Under the pieces are notes generated by a model that worked only from the letters and a program-made list of their open reading frames with translations, was not told the origin of the DNA and did not search any database. Below, piece after piece: positions 10,640 through 21,330 of a DNA stretch of 64,000 nt. Position numbers and translations under genes: made by a program. Position 1 is the first letter of the stretch, and each line of letters begins with the position of its first letter. The stretch spans positions 15,291,125 to 15,355,124 of the forward strand of contig NC_061869.1 in NCBI RefSeq assembly GCF_907164915.1, read 5' to 3'. Source of the stretch: Impatiens glandulifera (lineage: Eukaryota > Streptophyta > Magnoliopsida > Ericales > Balsaminaceae).

Positions 10640-11539
10640 ATGCTAGTAATTTATTAAAATATTTCGTAGCCCTTCTGTCCACTTGGACCGTCCGTGCTTC
10701 CAAATTGGCCCGCCAACGCATATAGTTTGTTTGTTGGAATTTGGCATCATTTAGCTTATTTAATCACTTTATTGCTTTAAATCATTTTTTTTTTAAAAAA
10801 AATATATGATTTAGAATAGTTTTCTAAACAGAAATGAACAAAATATTTTATTTGGGACTGTTTGGTTATATTTTATCATTCTTCCCAATAATATACATTA
10901 CTTTCATTATGCAACTACAATTAAAAATAAAAAAATCTTGATGATCCTTGCATTAAATAATGATTTTTTATATGCGAACTTGAATTTTGAGAATAATTTT
11001 AGGTTTTAGCTCAATTCTATCCTATCATGTTATAGTTATGTATTTATTTTAAATGCAATTTTCTTACCTTTTTAAATTTCGTGGCCTAGAAGCATGTTTA
11101 GGAACATAATGATAAATATTCCCTAGATTCTAGGTTAAACAAAAAACATTGCCTTAAAGACACACGAGGATATGTTTCATGAATAAAAAAAGTGTAAACA
11201 TCACGATTTCAAAAATAACAAATTCATTTAAAGTAGAGATGGTCTATTTGAGAACAAGCATGTGGGACATGGCGCATAGGTATTTTTTACATGTGATTAA
11301 GCACCGAATCAGAAATTGAAATCTCAATATTCTTTCCTAATTTCCGATGGAGCAAACTATGTGGTGACTTTTAAAGTCAAAATCTATATATATTTAAATT
11401 GAATAAACTGAAATAAATTTTGGTTAAGTCTGTCATTTCGATTTCTCATCCCACTCGGAATTCGAAAGGAAGATAAGACATCACGAATTCAAACTTTTTT
11501 TTTGAAAAATGAAAAGGGTCAATTTTAGACGTGTCATAA
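10640..11539. other. Unit-conserved non-coding stretch
   Basis: No coding region seen. The first half (from TTAAAATATTTCGTAGCCC) recurs at about 26395-26840 and, beside defensin-like copy 4, at about 63553-64000, so it belongs to the original duplicated gene neighbourhood rather than to a transposon. Confidence 0.5.
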
Positions 11540-12998
11540 TTTTTTTTTATTTCTTTTTTTGAGAAAAACGACTTAGCGTCATTTCATTAAAAATTTCCAA
11601 AAACGGGAAAAAAATCACGAGTTTAAGAGATTATTCTAGACAGGCCTAGAATGATTTTGAAGTCGTAATATTCTGAATAAAAGCTAAAAAACTAAAAACG
11701 TAAATGAATTATCTGTTTACAATGCTTTCAATTCTAGTGAGTTTAAAAAACGGTAAATTCCAGTGCCTACAGATATTCCAGTTCTGCTCCGTGCTTGGAA
11801 TTCTTCTCCACGTTCCCGCGAGGGCGCTGCAATCCGATACAATATCTTTCCATAACTCGTCAATGCTCCTGCGGTTCTGTCATATACCCTTGCATTCCGT
11901 TCTTGCCAAATGTTATACACCACTGCTCTAAAGCCGCACTTGAACACGCTTGTTGCAAATCTATTTCCCTTGGCTTTGAGTAGTGCTGCTTCTTTGATTT
12001 CATTCCATTCGCTCGGGAAACTGATCAGCTCCAGGCTTTTATAGAATCTGTCCCAAAGCTCCAAAGCAATACAACAGCTCCCGAATAGGTGATCTATGGT
12101 TTCTTCATTTCCTATGCATAGAAGACAGCTCGCGTCCGGGATGCTCATATACTTACTGATACGATCACGAGTGCTGAGTCTTTCCCAGAAGGCGAGCTAT
12201 ATGATGAACTGGTGTCGAGGGATAATCTTCGTTGACCATACAAGAGTAGCTCATTCTACTTTCTGCGCTTTTTCCCAGATTACCTCCCATATTTTCTTCA
12301 ATACCAACTTCCCATTGTCCTCAGCTTTCCATTCATGAATATCTGGTCTGTCGTGTAGTTGTATGTTACTTATATGATCAAGTATCCTCTTTCCTTCTGA
12401 ATTCTTCTCAAGAGCAAGTTCCAATTCCCTTCTTTGATGTCTCTGATTTTCGCTTTTGCGCAGTCCCTTCTGATACGAGTATTTTGAAACTCCTCTTTGT
12501 CGATGATAGGCTGGTTTTCAAACCAAGGGTTGTGCCAGAATAGAGTGCCTTTCCCGTCCCCTAGTCGGATGTCATAAAGATCTGCAATATCGCTTCTTAG
12601 TTTAAGAATCTTTTTCAGAGACCAGCTCATACCTTCGTGAATTTTACAGGTCCAGATGCTGGTTTCGTGTTTCATAAACCTCGTATGCATCCATTTGATC
12701 CATAGTGACTCCTGATTGCGCTCCAAAGCCCACAGATGCTTGAAGGTTAGAGCCTTGTTCCACTCTATACAGTTCTTCAAGTTGATGCCTCCCTCATCCT
12801 TCGGTTTGCAGAGAGCGGTCCATTTGACTTTCTTTCCTTCTCTTCCACTACTATCCTAGATAAAGTTTCTCATCAGTGTGTCGAGTTCCTTCATTAACTT
12901 CTCCGGAATGACCATTTACTGCGCCCAATAGCCAACTATGCCCATAACCACGGTTTTGATAAGTTCGATCCTCCCTGCATAATTACAACTTAGTGAAA
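11540..12998 (-). mobile_element. 5'-truncated LINE, reverse transcriptase C-terminus and zinc-binding domain
   Basis: On the minus strand the reading starts at the C-terminal part of a plant non-LTR reverse transcriptase (GRIELIKTV, then KCKP/EGGINLKN-type motifs). It runs through the zf-RVT domain (HQFIIWLAFWERLS, then CLLC and HLFGSCC zinc ligands) and ends in a 3' UTR and A-rich tail (T-rich on the plus strand, 11540-11562). The frame is broken: a single-base deletion near 12395 and stop codons split it into pieces at 12370-12780 and 11717-12148. Loss of the 5' part with retention of a poly(A) tail is the usual outcome of target-primed reverse transcription. No clear target duplication seen. 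Confidence 0.8.
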
Positions 12999-13808
12999 GA
13001 AGAATAATGACAATTATTCTATGCATAATAAACTCTAATTAAGATCATATATTTATATGTCAAATAATTGGCCTAATGGAAAAATATCAAACAAATAATG
13101 ATTTTTTTATCGTAGTGCGAGATTAGGTCCATATTTCGGTCAAAACTGGTTTGGTCACCATAACTATTAGGCCTGTAAGCAGTTCGGTTCGGTCGGTTTA
13201 TAGACTAAAATATACAACCAAACCGTAGGCGTCGGTTTGCCTAAATCATTATCCGTCGGTTTCGGTTTATTGATCGTTTCGGTTTCATCGGTTTGACGAT
13301 CGGTTTGGATGAATTATTCGGTTTGGTCGGTTTTAAAAATCTGCTATAAAATAAAACTTGAAAACACTATTAACGAAAAATCAATTTTAATTTGTATCTT
13401 CTCAATCAATAATGAATTTTACATTCTTCAACTACAACAAGAAAACAAAACTCCCAAAATTATATAACAAATCTGATGCACCGTTCCAATATATTATATC
13501 CCCTATCCAATTTGTTGAATAATAAATATATATCAATCAGATCATTACTCTATCTTCAGCATTGAAAACAATTTCACAAACTGTTCCAAGCACCGTGAGT
13601 AATCCATTTCATCACCAAGCTGGTGTCACTGTAAACCGACAACGTTGTAATTCAAACAAAGAATGGTAATTTCTTGAGAATTGGAAATTGGGAAGACAAG
13701 ATTATACCAGACCGGTCTCTATCGGAATATTTTCTACTACCACCAAGATTTGCACCAACGACCACTCCGCCCAAGCTCACGTCTTAGGTTTTACAGTGAT
13801 CGCTGCGC

Positions 13809-13890
13809 CCTCCTACTCATCGGGGCCTAGCACTTGCCCCGACGGCCGACCTCCTACTCATCGGGGCCTAGCACTTGCCCCGACGGCCGA
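13809..13890. repeat. Two 41-bp GC-rich tandem repeats
   Basis: Two identical units of 41 bp (CCTCCTACTCATCGGGGCC followed by TAGCACTTGCCCCGACGGCCGA) lie inside the hAT-like element. Each unit contains a self-complementary GGGGC...GCCCC and could form a hairpin. Their GC content is far above that of the window. Unit 2 has the same pair with one change. Confidence 0.8.
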
Positions 13891-13977
13891 GTATAGGTCG
13901 CGCACTTAAGCGCCATCCATTTTCGGGGCTAGCTGATTCGGCAGGTGAGTTATAGGAGAATTTGGCATGTGAACATC

Positions 13978-14271
13978 CATATCAGGCATCTGAACATCAC
14001 TAATCACAAGATCAAATATGTTCTTGTTTTCCTTCAACATTTTAAAAGTTATTTTTACTGAACTAGTTGTTGTAACTGAAAACAAAAACACAAAATCTTT
14101 ATTATCCTAAGAAAATTCGCAAATACCCAATATAGGATTTTGATTAATGAATCAATTACAGACCTTGGTATTGGCATCTTCGAAGTAAGGTTTCTAAGAG
14201 TTTAAACAAGTGGGATCATCATCAACGGAAAGAACTCGCATTCCCACTAGAAGTTTTTCATTTTCGCCCAT
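13978..14271 (-). pseudogene. Type-B response regulator receiver-domain fragment
   Basis: Exon 1 (14164-14271) starts MGENEKLLVGMRVLSVDDDP, the N-terminus and acidic pocket (DDD) of type-B ARR-like receivers, and ends at a GT donor (14163-14162). Exon 2 follows a TTTTCAG acceptor (14077-14076) and reads SVKITFKMLKENKNIFDLVI and then SDVQMPDMD, including the phospho-acceptor Asp of the S-D-V motif. A TAG interrupts exon 1 after about 25 codons, and the domain is cut off after MPDMD. The DNA-binding half is missing. It cannot give a working cytokinin-type regulator. The retained intron shows it was captured as genomic DNA. Confidence 0.75.
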
Positions 14272-14829
14272 TGAATCTCCTTTTATCTCTCTTCCACGGT
14301 CATCTTCACAAATGGCTTCAAATCAGTTTTCTAAATTAGCAAATCTCTCTATGTAGTGGTTATGACAAATGCCCATTTACAGATTTTTTTAGACCACGGT
14401 CGCTAGCTTCCTTTTTAAACCTTAAAATGATTCGCCGCCTCGTTCGTACCTAGTTAATGGAGTGATTGGTGAAGGAAGCTGAAGACCTCGTTCGTACCTA
14501 GTTAATGGAGTGATAGATGAAGGAAGCTGAAGACGAAGAGCCTCTCCATTCCATTGGGTTGATATGTTGCGTCAAAGTCGAAGCAACACGAGTGAGAAGG
14601 AACTGCCGAGCATTCATTGCATATAAGCTGAAATACAAGCGTACGGTTCCGCCACCAAAGAACCGAAGCACCAACCCGAATGAGTTCGGTTCAAGATATT
14701 TTGAACCATCGGTTTCTCGGTTTGACCGGTTCGGTTCGTGGACGGTTCGGTTAGCTTCGGTTCGGTCAGTTTCAATCGGATCGGTCGGTTTTCTTACCGG
14801 CCTAATAACTATAATCGTTACGGAATAAA

Positions 14830-16040
14830 ATAATAATATAGAGTTTCATTAATCCATAATGTAATAATCCAATATATACTTGGTTAGGTAATAAATTCGT
14901 ATAGATGGTAGCTTGTATAGTGAGAAATTGTCACTCGGAATTTGAGAGAAAAGTAAGAATATGGTCAATGCTCTAGATTTTGAACTTTTTTTAAAGAAAA
15001 AAATGTTTTAGGCATGTCAAAATTAAAATTTAAAGAGACAAAAAAAATAATGATAAATATTATGTGTATAATAAACCACTAGTAAGAAAATGGACTTCAG
15101 TAACAAATATCAGTAACGACCTAAAAATCCCGACGGGCTAAAAATCCCCAACTCAACCTAACCCAAGGTGGGTTGCAGGTCAGGCGGGTCAGCCCACAGG
15201 TTGTCTCACAATAAATAAAAATCATTAATAGTTATAGAAAACAAGATTTCAATAACATGATCAAATAGTCATAATAAACACCAAACAAGATTCTTGTCCA
15301 TCATTACATATTAATTGACCAAATAGTTCAACAAAGTAACTAAAATTTGAAAATTTCATAAAATATAAATTTCAGTAAAGTCAACATTCTTTAAATATCA
15401 TCAATCGAGATATAATCCATGTCAAATCCTTCTCCTTCATCTCATTTTTCTTCAATGTTTACATTAGCATCCTGTAGAACATTATATCATTGCTTGAACA
15501 ATATTGATGTAACTATTACGTTACCTTCTTGAATTTTATTTACATATGAAATACACAAAAATGAAGACTATAAGGCTAGGGAGAGAAAAAAACTGGGATT
15601 ATGCGGCATATGCCTATAAGGTTATAATTAAATCTGATTAGATTCTTTTTCCAACCCGCGGGCCAACCCAAGCCCGACCCGCCTAAGCCCGCGACCTAAG
15701 CGGGTTGGCCCGTGTATGCCTACTTCCAAATGGGTTGCTAATATTTTAACCCAACTCGTCTAAATTGTTTGACGCGGGGACCAACCCAATAGGCCTAACC
15801 CAAATTGACGACTCTACTTGCCTTATAAAGTTGTTACAGGTGATATATTAGTAACGACTCTAAAGTAAGTCGTTACTGAAACCATAATTTTCTCTTTATT
15901 TTCCAGGGATATCTGTAATTGTTTTCCAAAAAGCTGTTACCGAAACTGCCGTAATATTAGTAACAACATTGTAATAAAGTCGTTACTAATAGTCATTAAA
16001 TGAGCATCTGTAACAGCTGACGACAGAGTAGTTACTGACG
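14830..16040. repeat. Nested repeats with GTAACGAC and GGGTTGGCCCG motifs
   Basis: About 15095-15130 and 15850-16035 share CAGTAACGAC/GTCGTTACTG motifs in opposite orientations, like the ends of a DNA transposon. Between them, about 15131-15805, lies a second element with subterminal motifs GGGTCAGCCCAC on the left and CGGGTTGGCCCGTG and CAATTTGGGTTAGGCC (minus) on the right, as in plant hAT elements. Ends are too decayed to fix target duplications. No coding region. The same pair is at about 30840-31760. Confidence 0.4.
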
Positions 16041-17271
16041 CTCCTTTAATTAATCCTAAAGAATTTATTCTCGCTTTCCTTGTGCTTTTCTTCTTTACAT
16101 TATGTGCTACCTTATGAATAATTAGCAAATATTGATCATGCAAGAAATACATAACGAATGGCAGTTAAGAGATTGTGATTAAAAGGTTTTTAATTACATG
16201 CATATGTGCAAGTAATAGATTCAAATCCTAAGTTGACTTTCCATCTTCAACAGATGAGAACGGTGGAGTTAATTTGAAGTGGAAAGGTGATCGAAGCGTT
16301 GAATTTTGTTGCAAAGGAGCTTTTACCAATAGGAGAAGCAAAGGTGATTCTCAATTTCACTCTTTTGATATCCAAATGTGGGTTAGTGTTCAATATAACA
16401 TTTAATAATTGTTCTTAATACATATCCAACCCATCATTTTGGGAGATAGAGAGAACACAGGTGATGCTAATGAGATTAATGCAACCATTCTCACTACCTT
16501 GGGTATTGACACAGGTAATGATCTTAGTTTCTTTACTATCTTGTGATTTTGGGAGATATAGAGAATATTGTTTATTCCCTAGAATAATTTAAAAATTCAG
16601 TACTATCATGTTCATATCTTCTTTCTTTATTATTAATTTCTGATGATTTTATAAGATTATTCTTATGGGATTTCTTCAGTATACGTGATATGATTTGATT
16701 CTGTTTTCTCAAACCAGATTGATCTTCTTATAAATAATAAAATGTTTTTTTATTTTTCTTGAGGGAAGTATTTATACCCATCCTAAGTCGGTTGAGGAAG
16801 CCAAATGGACTGAATCCGTCAAAAACCATTAATGAATTTTTGGCTGTTCTTGGCTTGTAGTAGCTGGAATAAGCAGTGACGAAACCCACTCTTGTAGGGA
16901 GAATGATGACCATCGTAGGGTGATCATATTGAGCTTTGAATAAGCTCATTTGGTGGACCAATGACTGAGTTCCAAGAACCCAAAATCAACAAGGTTCTTC
17001 ATGCTTATCTAGACGACGTCGCGATGAAGAAGGTGATCGGAAGTCAAAGCAACATTGTTTTGATGGTGTCCTAGCGTTCCGTCTAGACGTTGTTGGCGTT
17101 TGGGCGGTCAGTTAACGTTCTAGCTAACGATCGTCTCCTGATATGTTACGACCCGGGCGCGCGTCTCCTTCTGGCCGCTAGATAAAAATCTTGCACTAAT
17201 CTAATAATTTTGGTTTGCGCTGCAACTAATTCTTTTAGTTTCGGTCACAGGATCATATATATATATATATA
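16041..17271. other. Unit-conserved sequence with a possible short coding relic
   Basis: A minus-strand frame at 16728-16961 reads 77 residues (it includes YDHPTMVIILPTRVGFVTAY) and its counterpart at 32426-32680 keeps the reading with substitutions. The C-terminal part differs between the copies through an indel, and composition is protein-like. On the plus strand 16985-17040 reads NKVLHAYLDDVAMKKVIGSQ, also conserved. I recognise neither. They may be exons of a captured or dead gene. Confidence 0.25.
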
Positions 17272-18699
17272 TGTTAGAAAATAATTGTTAGAACTTATGA
17301 ATGTTTAATGAATAGATAAATTAAATTCAAATAAATATGTTAAACCGCTAAGTCATATCAAGTATATTAATTTGTTTAAATATAACATGAAGCTGCTGTA
17401 GTGTAGTGGTAAACACTATTGTAGGCGAGATCGACTTGGAAATATATACCGGTTGTTTGACTTCGATTTGAAGTGGAAGTTTGGTCAACCAGATCGGTCA
17501 ACCGGCTCAGTCAGACAAACAACACTGGTCATAAATGCTCCAGTTATTAAATGAGCCGCTCCGGTCATAAATGTTCCGGTTGATTAAATGAAGCCGCTCC
17601 GGCCATAAATGCTCCGGTTGATTAAATGCTTGTCTAAATCCAGAAGTAACCTCCAAGCAACAGGTAGCTGTCAGACATGCTTGTCTAAATCCAGAAGCAA
17701 CCTCCAGTAGTAGGTAGCTGTCAGGCAGGCTTATCCAAGATCTATATCAAATCTCTGAAACAGGCGGCCGACTAAGTGCATGTCTGCCATGTGTCCAAAA
17801 TGAAAACCGGTTAAGTGCATGTCTACCATGTGTCCAAAATGCAAACCGGCTAAGTGCATGTCTGCCATGTGTCCAAAATGCAAACCGGCTAAGTGCATGT
17901 CTGCCATGTGTCCAAAATACAAACCGGCTAAGTGCATGTCTGTCATGTGTCCAAATTGATCTGTCCAAAAGGAAAGGCGTGCAAGCCTCTTGATCATTAC
18001 CGGTTTCTAGCGGCCAATCTCCTGGACAGAGAAAATATGACCGTTGTCATATTTTTCATATAAATAGAAGCCAAGGAAGAAATTTTGCCAAGCATCAAAA
18101 TTGTCAAAAAATGGTTCTGAAATACTTTGAGAGAGAGAAAGAAATCTCACGCGCGATCCAAAAATGTTGTTTCATTTACCGAAAGCTTTATTGTGATGTA
18201 TTATTGTATTACATCAAGAGTGAGTTGGTGTAACCGGCGAGTAACGAGTTAGACTTGACCGGCATTGTAATTGTTGTAACTTTGAAAGTTAGTGGAGATC
18301 CTTCTCATAATCTGAGAAGAAGGGGTGACGTAGGAGGGTTTGCTCCGAACATCCATAAAAAATCTTGTATTGTGTCTTTTACTTATTCCCTGCCTACTTA
18401 CTCTAAAACCGAAATACATTAACCGAAACTTAACCCTACTTATTAATCAAAACCGGTCTATACATACTCCTTAAACCGACTCCTCATAAATCTCATCCAA
18501 GTCGTGTGCGTTGCTTCAGACTGAAACAGACATTTCCGCCCTTAAACCCGGTTCAAGAGTCTGTGACAGTTTGCGTAGTGTTAAGAAGAGTTGTAGTCTT
18601 TAACCGGACTATCACCAAATTGTGTGTTGTATTGTTGTAAGCGGCTACCCATCCAAAACCGGAATACCCCGGTCCTCCAAGGGCGACCCGATCCTAACA
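17272..18699 (+). mobile_element. Solo LTR (1428 bp) of the same Copia family as the full element
   Basis: Ends TGTTAG and CTAACA, flanked by ATATA on both sides (17267-17271 and 18700-18704). The corresponding place in unit 2 (about 37372-37382) lacks it, so it is a true insertion. The last 30 bp (GGTCCTCCAAGGGCGACCC...CCTAACA) and the block GAAGGGGTGACGTAGGAG...CCGAACATCCATAAAA match the reverse complement of the LTRs at 38139 and 50611, so it is a diverged relative in the opposite orientation. No internal sequence remains, as after LTR-LTR recombination. Confidence 0.8.
17770..17965. repeat. 39-bp tandem repeat within the solo LTR, five copies
   Basis: Unit GGCTAAGTGCATGTCTGCCATGTGTCCAAAATGCAAACC, repeated with few changes. 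A period of 39 bp keeps open frames on the minus strand, which explains two spurious repeat-rich ORFs. The corresponding part of the full-length element's LTR does not show this array. Confidence 0.85.
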
Positions 18700-18704
18700 A
18701 TATA

Positions 18705-19728
18705 TATAATTAAATTCTTAAGGGCTTATATGAAAATAATTTTTCTTTCACCCTTTTGTTTTAATTTTGATATTTTCAAATATATAAAATATAAAAATAA
18801 ATTTGAAAAATATTTTGTTAATTTTTTTATATATGTTTAGGATTTAAATAAATAATTCTTTAGATGGAATAGATACAACAATTCATCAAAATTATTTATT
18901 TTTGTCCTTTAATTTTTCTAAAATTATTTTGAGACATTATGGGTAAAACATTTATCCCAAATAATTTTATTTTTTACTTTGTTCTTAACTCTTAATTAAT
19001 TTGATTAATTAGCACAATAATTAATCATAAATAATTGTTTTAAATAGGTTTTTGGCCATGGATTTAATTATTTTAATTTTTTTAATTTAAAAATAATTCA
19101 AAATAATTATTTTAATACTATAAATTGGAGTATAAATTTTTAGTGCATACAATATGGTTTGATCGAAACTGAAGAACCTTCGACAATTATAGATGACCGT
19201 TGAAGTCCATTCAAAACGATATTCTCATGACGCTGGTTGAGGTGAGATCTGGTACGAACGTGGACTCAACGGAGGATCACATCACTCTTTTGGAAGATTT
19301 TCGTGCTAAATGATTTTACATTTTTATTTGTGTAGTATTGATTTTATTTTTCTCAGCATTTTTCATGTAATAAATTTTACGTTCCTTTAATGACACTTTA
19401 ATTTTATTGAATCATTTTTAATAAAATAATAATTAAAAATAAAATAATAAATAGAAATCCTGAGTTTTGAGTAAATCAAACATGTTCATATATATATATG
19501 TATATGTATGTATATGTATATATATATGTATATGTATATGTATATATATGTATATGGTGTGTCCTTCCTCTCTTGTAATTAAGATTGGATCAAGAAATAT
19601 CAATTTTAATAGTAAATATTCAGATTTATTTTGATGAAATTTCCTTTGTTAATATTTATGAATTTAAACTTTTTTTTTACCTAGAACCCATATAGATCCA
19701 GATTCATAAAATAATAAATTATTTATCT
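18705..19728. other. AT-rich unit-conserved stretch
   Basis: No coding region seen. Matches 37380-38138 plus 51946-52121. About 19487-19556 is a TATATGTATATG microsatellite, the site into which the full Copia element inserted in unit 2. Confidence 0.6.
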
Positions 19729-21036
19729 AGGGAAGTAGCGGAAGAGGATGAAAGAAAGTCAAATGGACCGCTCTTTGCAAATCAAAGGACGAGAGAGGCA
19801 TCGGCTTGAAGAACTGTATTGAGTGGAACAAAGCTCTCACCTTCAAGCATCTGTGGGCTTTGGAGCACAATTAGGAGTCACTATGGATCAAATCGGTGCA
19901 TATGAGGTTTATGAAATACGAAACCAGCATCTGGACCTGCAAAATTCATGAAGGTATGAGTTGATCTCTAAAAAAGATTCTTAAACTAAGAAGCAATATT
20001 ACAGATCTTTATGATATCCAGATACGGGACGGGAAAGACACTTTATTATGGCATGACCCTTGGTTCGAAAACCAGCCTATCATCCACAGTGAGGAGTTTC
20101 AAAATACCCGTATCAGAAGGGACTGCGCAGAAGTGAAAATTAGAGACATTAAAGACGAAAATTGGGACTCATCTTAAGAAGAAATCCAGAAGGACAGAGG
20201 ATACTTAATCATATAAGTAACATACAACTACACGACAGACCGGATATTCATGAATGGAAAGTCGAGGACAATGAGAAACTAGTATCGAAGAAAATATGGG
20301 AGGTAACCCAGGAAAAAATGCAGAAAGTAGAATGGGCTCCTCTTGTATGGTCAACGAAGATTATCCCTCGACACCAGTTCATCATATGGCTCGCCTTCTG
20401 GGAAAAACTCAGCATTCGTGATCGTATCAGTAAGTATAAGAGCATCCCAGATGCGAGTTGTCTTCTATGCAAAGGAAATGAAGAAACCATAGATCACCTA
20501 TTCGGGAGATGTTATATTGCTTCAGAGCTTTTGGACAGATTCTATAAAAGCCTGGAGTTGATCAGTTTCCCGAGCGAATTGAATGAAATCAAAGAAGCGG
20601 CACTACTCAAATCCAAGGGAAATAGATTTGCAACAAGCGTGTTCAAGTGCGGCTTTGAAGTAGTGGTGTATAACATTTGGCAAGAACGGAATGCAATGAT
20701 ATATGACAGAACCCTCAGGAGCATTGAAGAGTTATGGAAAGATATTGTATCGGATTGCAGCGCTCTCGCGGGAACGTGGAGAAGAATTCCAAGCACGGAG
20801 CAGAACTGAAATATCTGCAGGAACTGGAATTTACCGTTTTTTGAACTTACTAGAATTGAAAGCATTATAATCAGAAAATTTATTTACGTTTTTAACTTTT
20901 TAACTTTTATTTAAAATGTTACGACTTCAAAATCATTCTAGGCCTGTCTAGAATGATCTCTTAAACTCATGGTTTTTTTTTCCGTTTTATGAAATTTTTA
21001 ATGAAATGACGCTGAGCCATTTTTCCAAAAAAAAAA
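19729..21036 (+). mobile_element. 5'-truncated LINE fragment, plus strand (unit 1)
   Basis: Starts within the reverse-transcriptase C-terminus (GREGKKVKW counterpart) and continues to the zf-RVT domain and a 3' UTR ending TTTTTCCAAAAAAAAAA. The longest open piece (20162-20809, 215 codons) covers WAPLVWSTKIIPRHQFIIWL, the zinc ligands CLLC and HLFGRC, and a C-terminal Trp-rich tail. Upstream, stops and a frameshift break the frame. It is related to, but more diverged from, the minus-strand LINE at 11540-12998. The two form an inverted pair about 7 kb apart in each unit. Confidence 0.8.
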
Positions 21037-21330
21037 TATACAAATTACATGCAACAATACAATTGTTTTTATGGTAAGAGAATAAATAATTTTTATCTGA
21101 ATTGTTTTATGATAATCATTTTTTTTAAAATAATAGAAAAAATAATTTTGTTTTTATTTGATATAAAAACTACAAGATAACAAATTTGATAAGAAAACAT
21201 TTATTTAACTTTTTTCTCATCACATCGATTTTTTCATTTTCGACTTTTTACTCTCATTTATTGGTTAATCAATAATATCATTTATTACGTAATAAAACTC
21301 TCATATTACTAATCCCATGACCTCATTTTT
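21037..21330. other. AT-rich spacer
   Basis: Nothing recognisable; conserved with 53597-53880 in unit 2. Confidence 0.5.

Larger units (their letters stand above)
13168..14804. mobile_element. hAT-like element carrying host gene fragments (copy 1)
   Basis: The left end TAGGCCTGTAAG and right end CTTACCGGCCTA form near-perfect terminal inverted repeats. A perfect 8-bp direct repeat ATAACTAT flanks the element (13160-13167 and 14805-14812). Both ends are rich in GGTTCGGTCGGTTT-type subterminal repeats. No transposase is present. The interior contains a recognisable fragment of a type-B response regulator with an intron, and GC-rich stretches unlike the surrounding DNA. This is the structure of a Pack-type element that captured host exons. 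The duplicated copy is at 28945-30583. Confidence 0.75.

Noticed and set aside
13688..13909. 73-codon ORF over the GC-rich 41-bp repeats
   Set aside because: Low-complexity translation of a tandem repeat within a transposon.
14517..14828. 103-codon ORF rich in Arg, Ser and Val at the right end of the hAT-like element
   Set aside because: It translates the GGTTCGGTCGGTT subterminal repeats; the counterpart in unit 2 is frameshifted early.
17770..17965. CRISPR-like array of ~39-bp repeats
   Set aside because: Units are contiguous without spacers and lie in a plant LTR.
17731..17997. Minus-strand repeat proteins with a 13-residue period
   Set aside because: They are the translation of the 39-bp tandem repeat inside the solo LTR.
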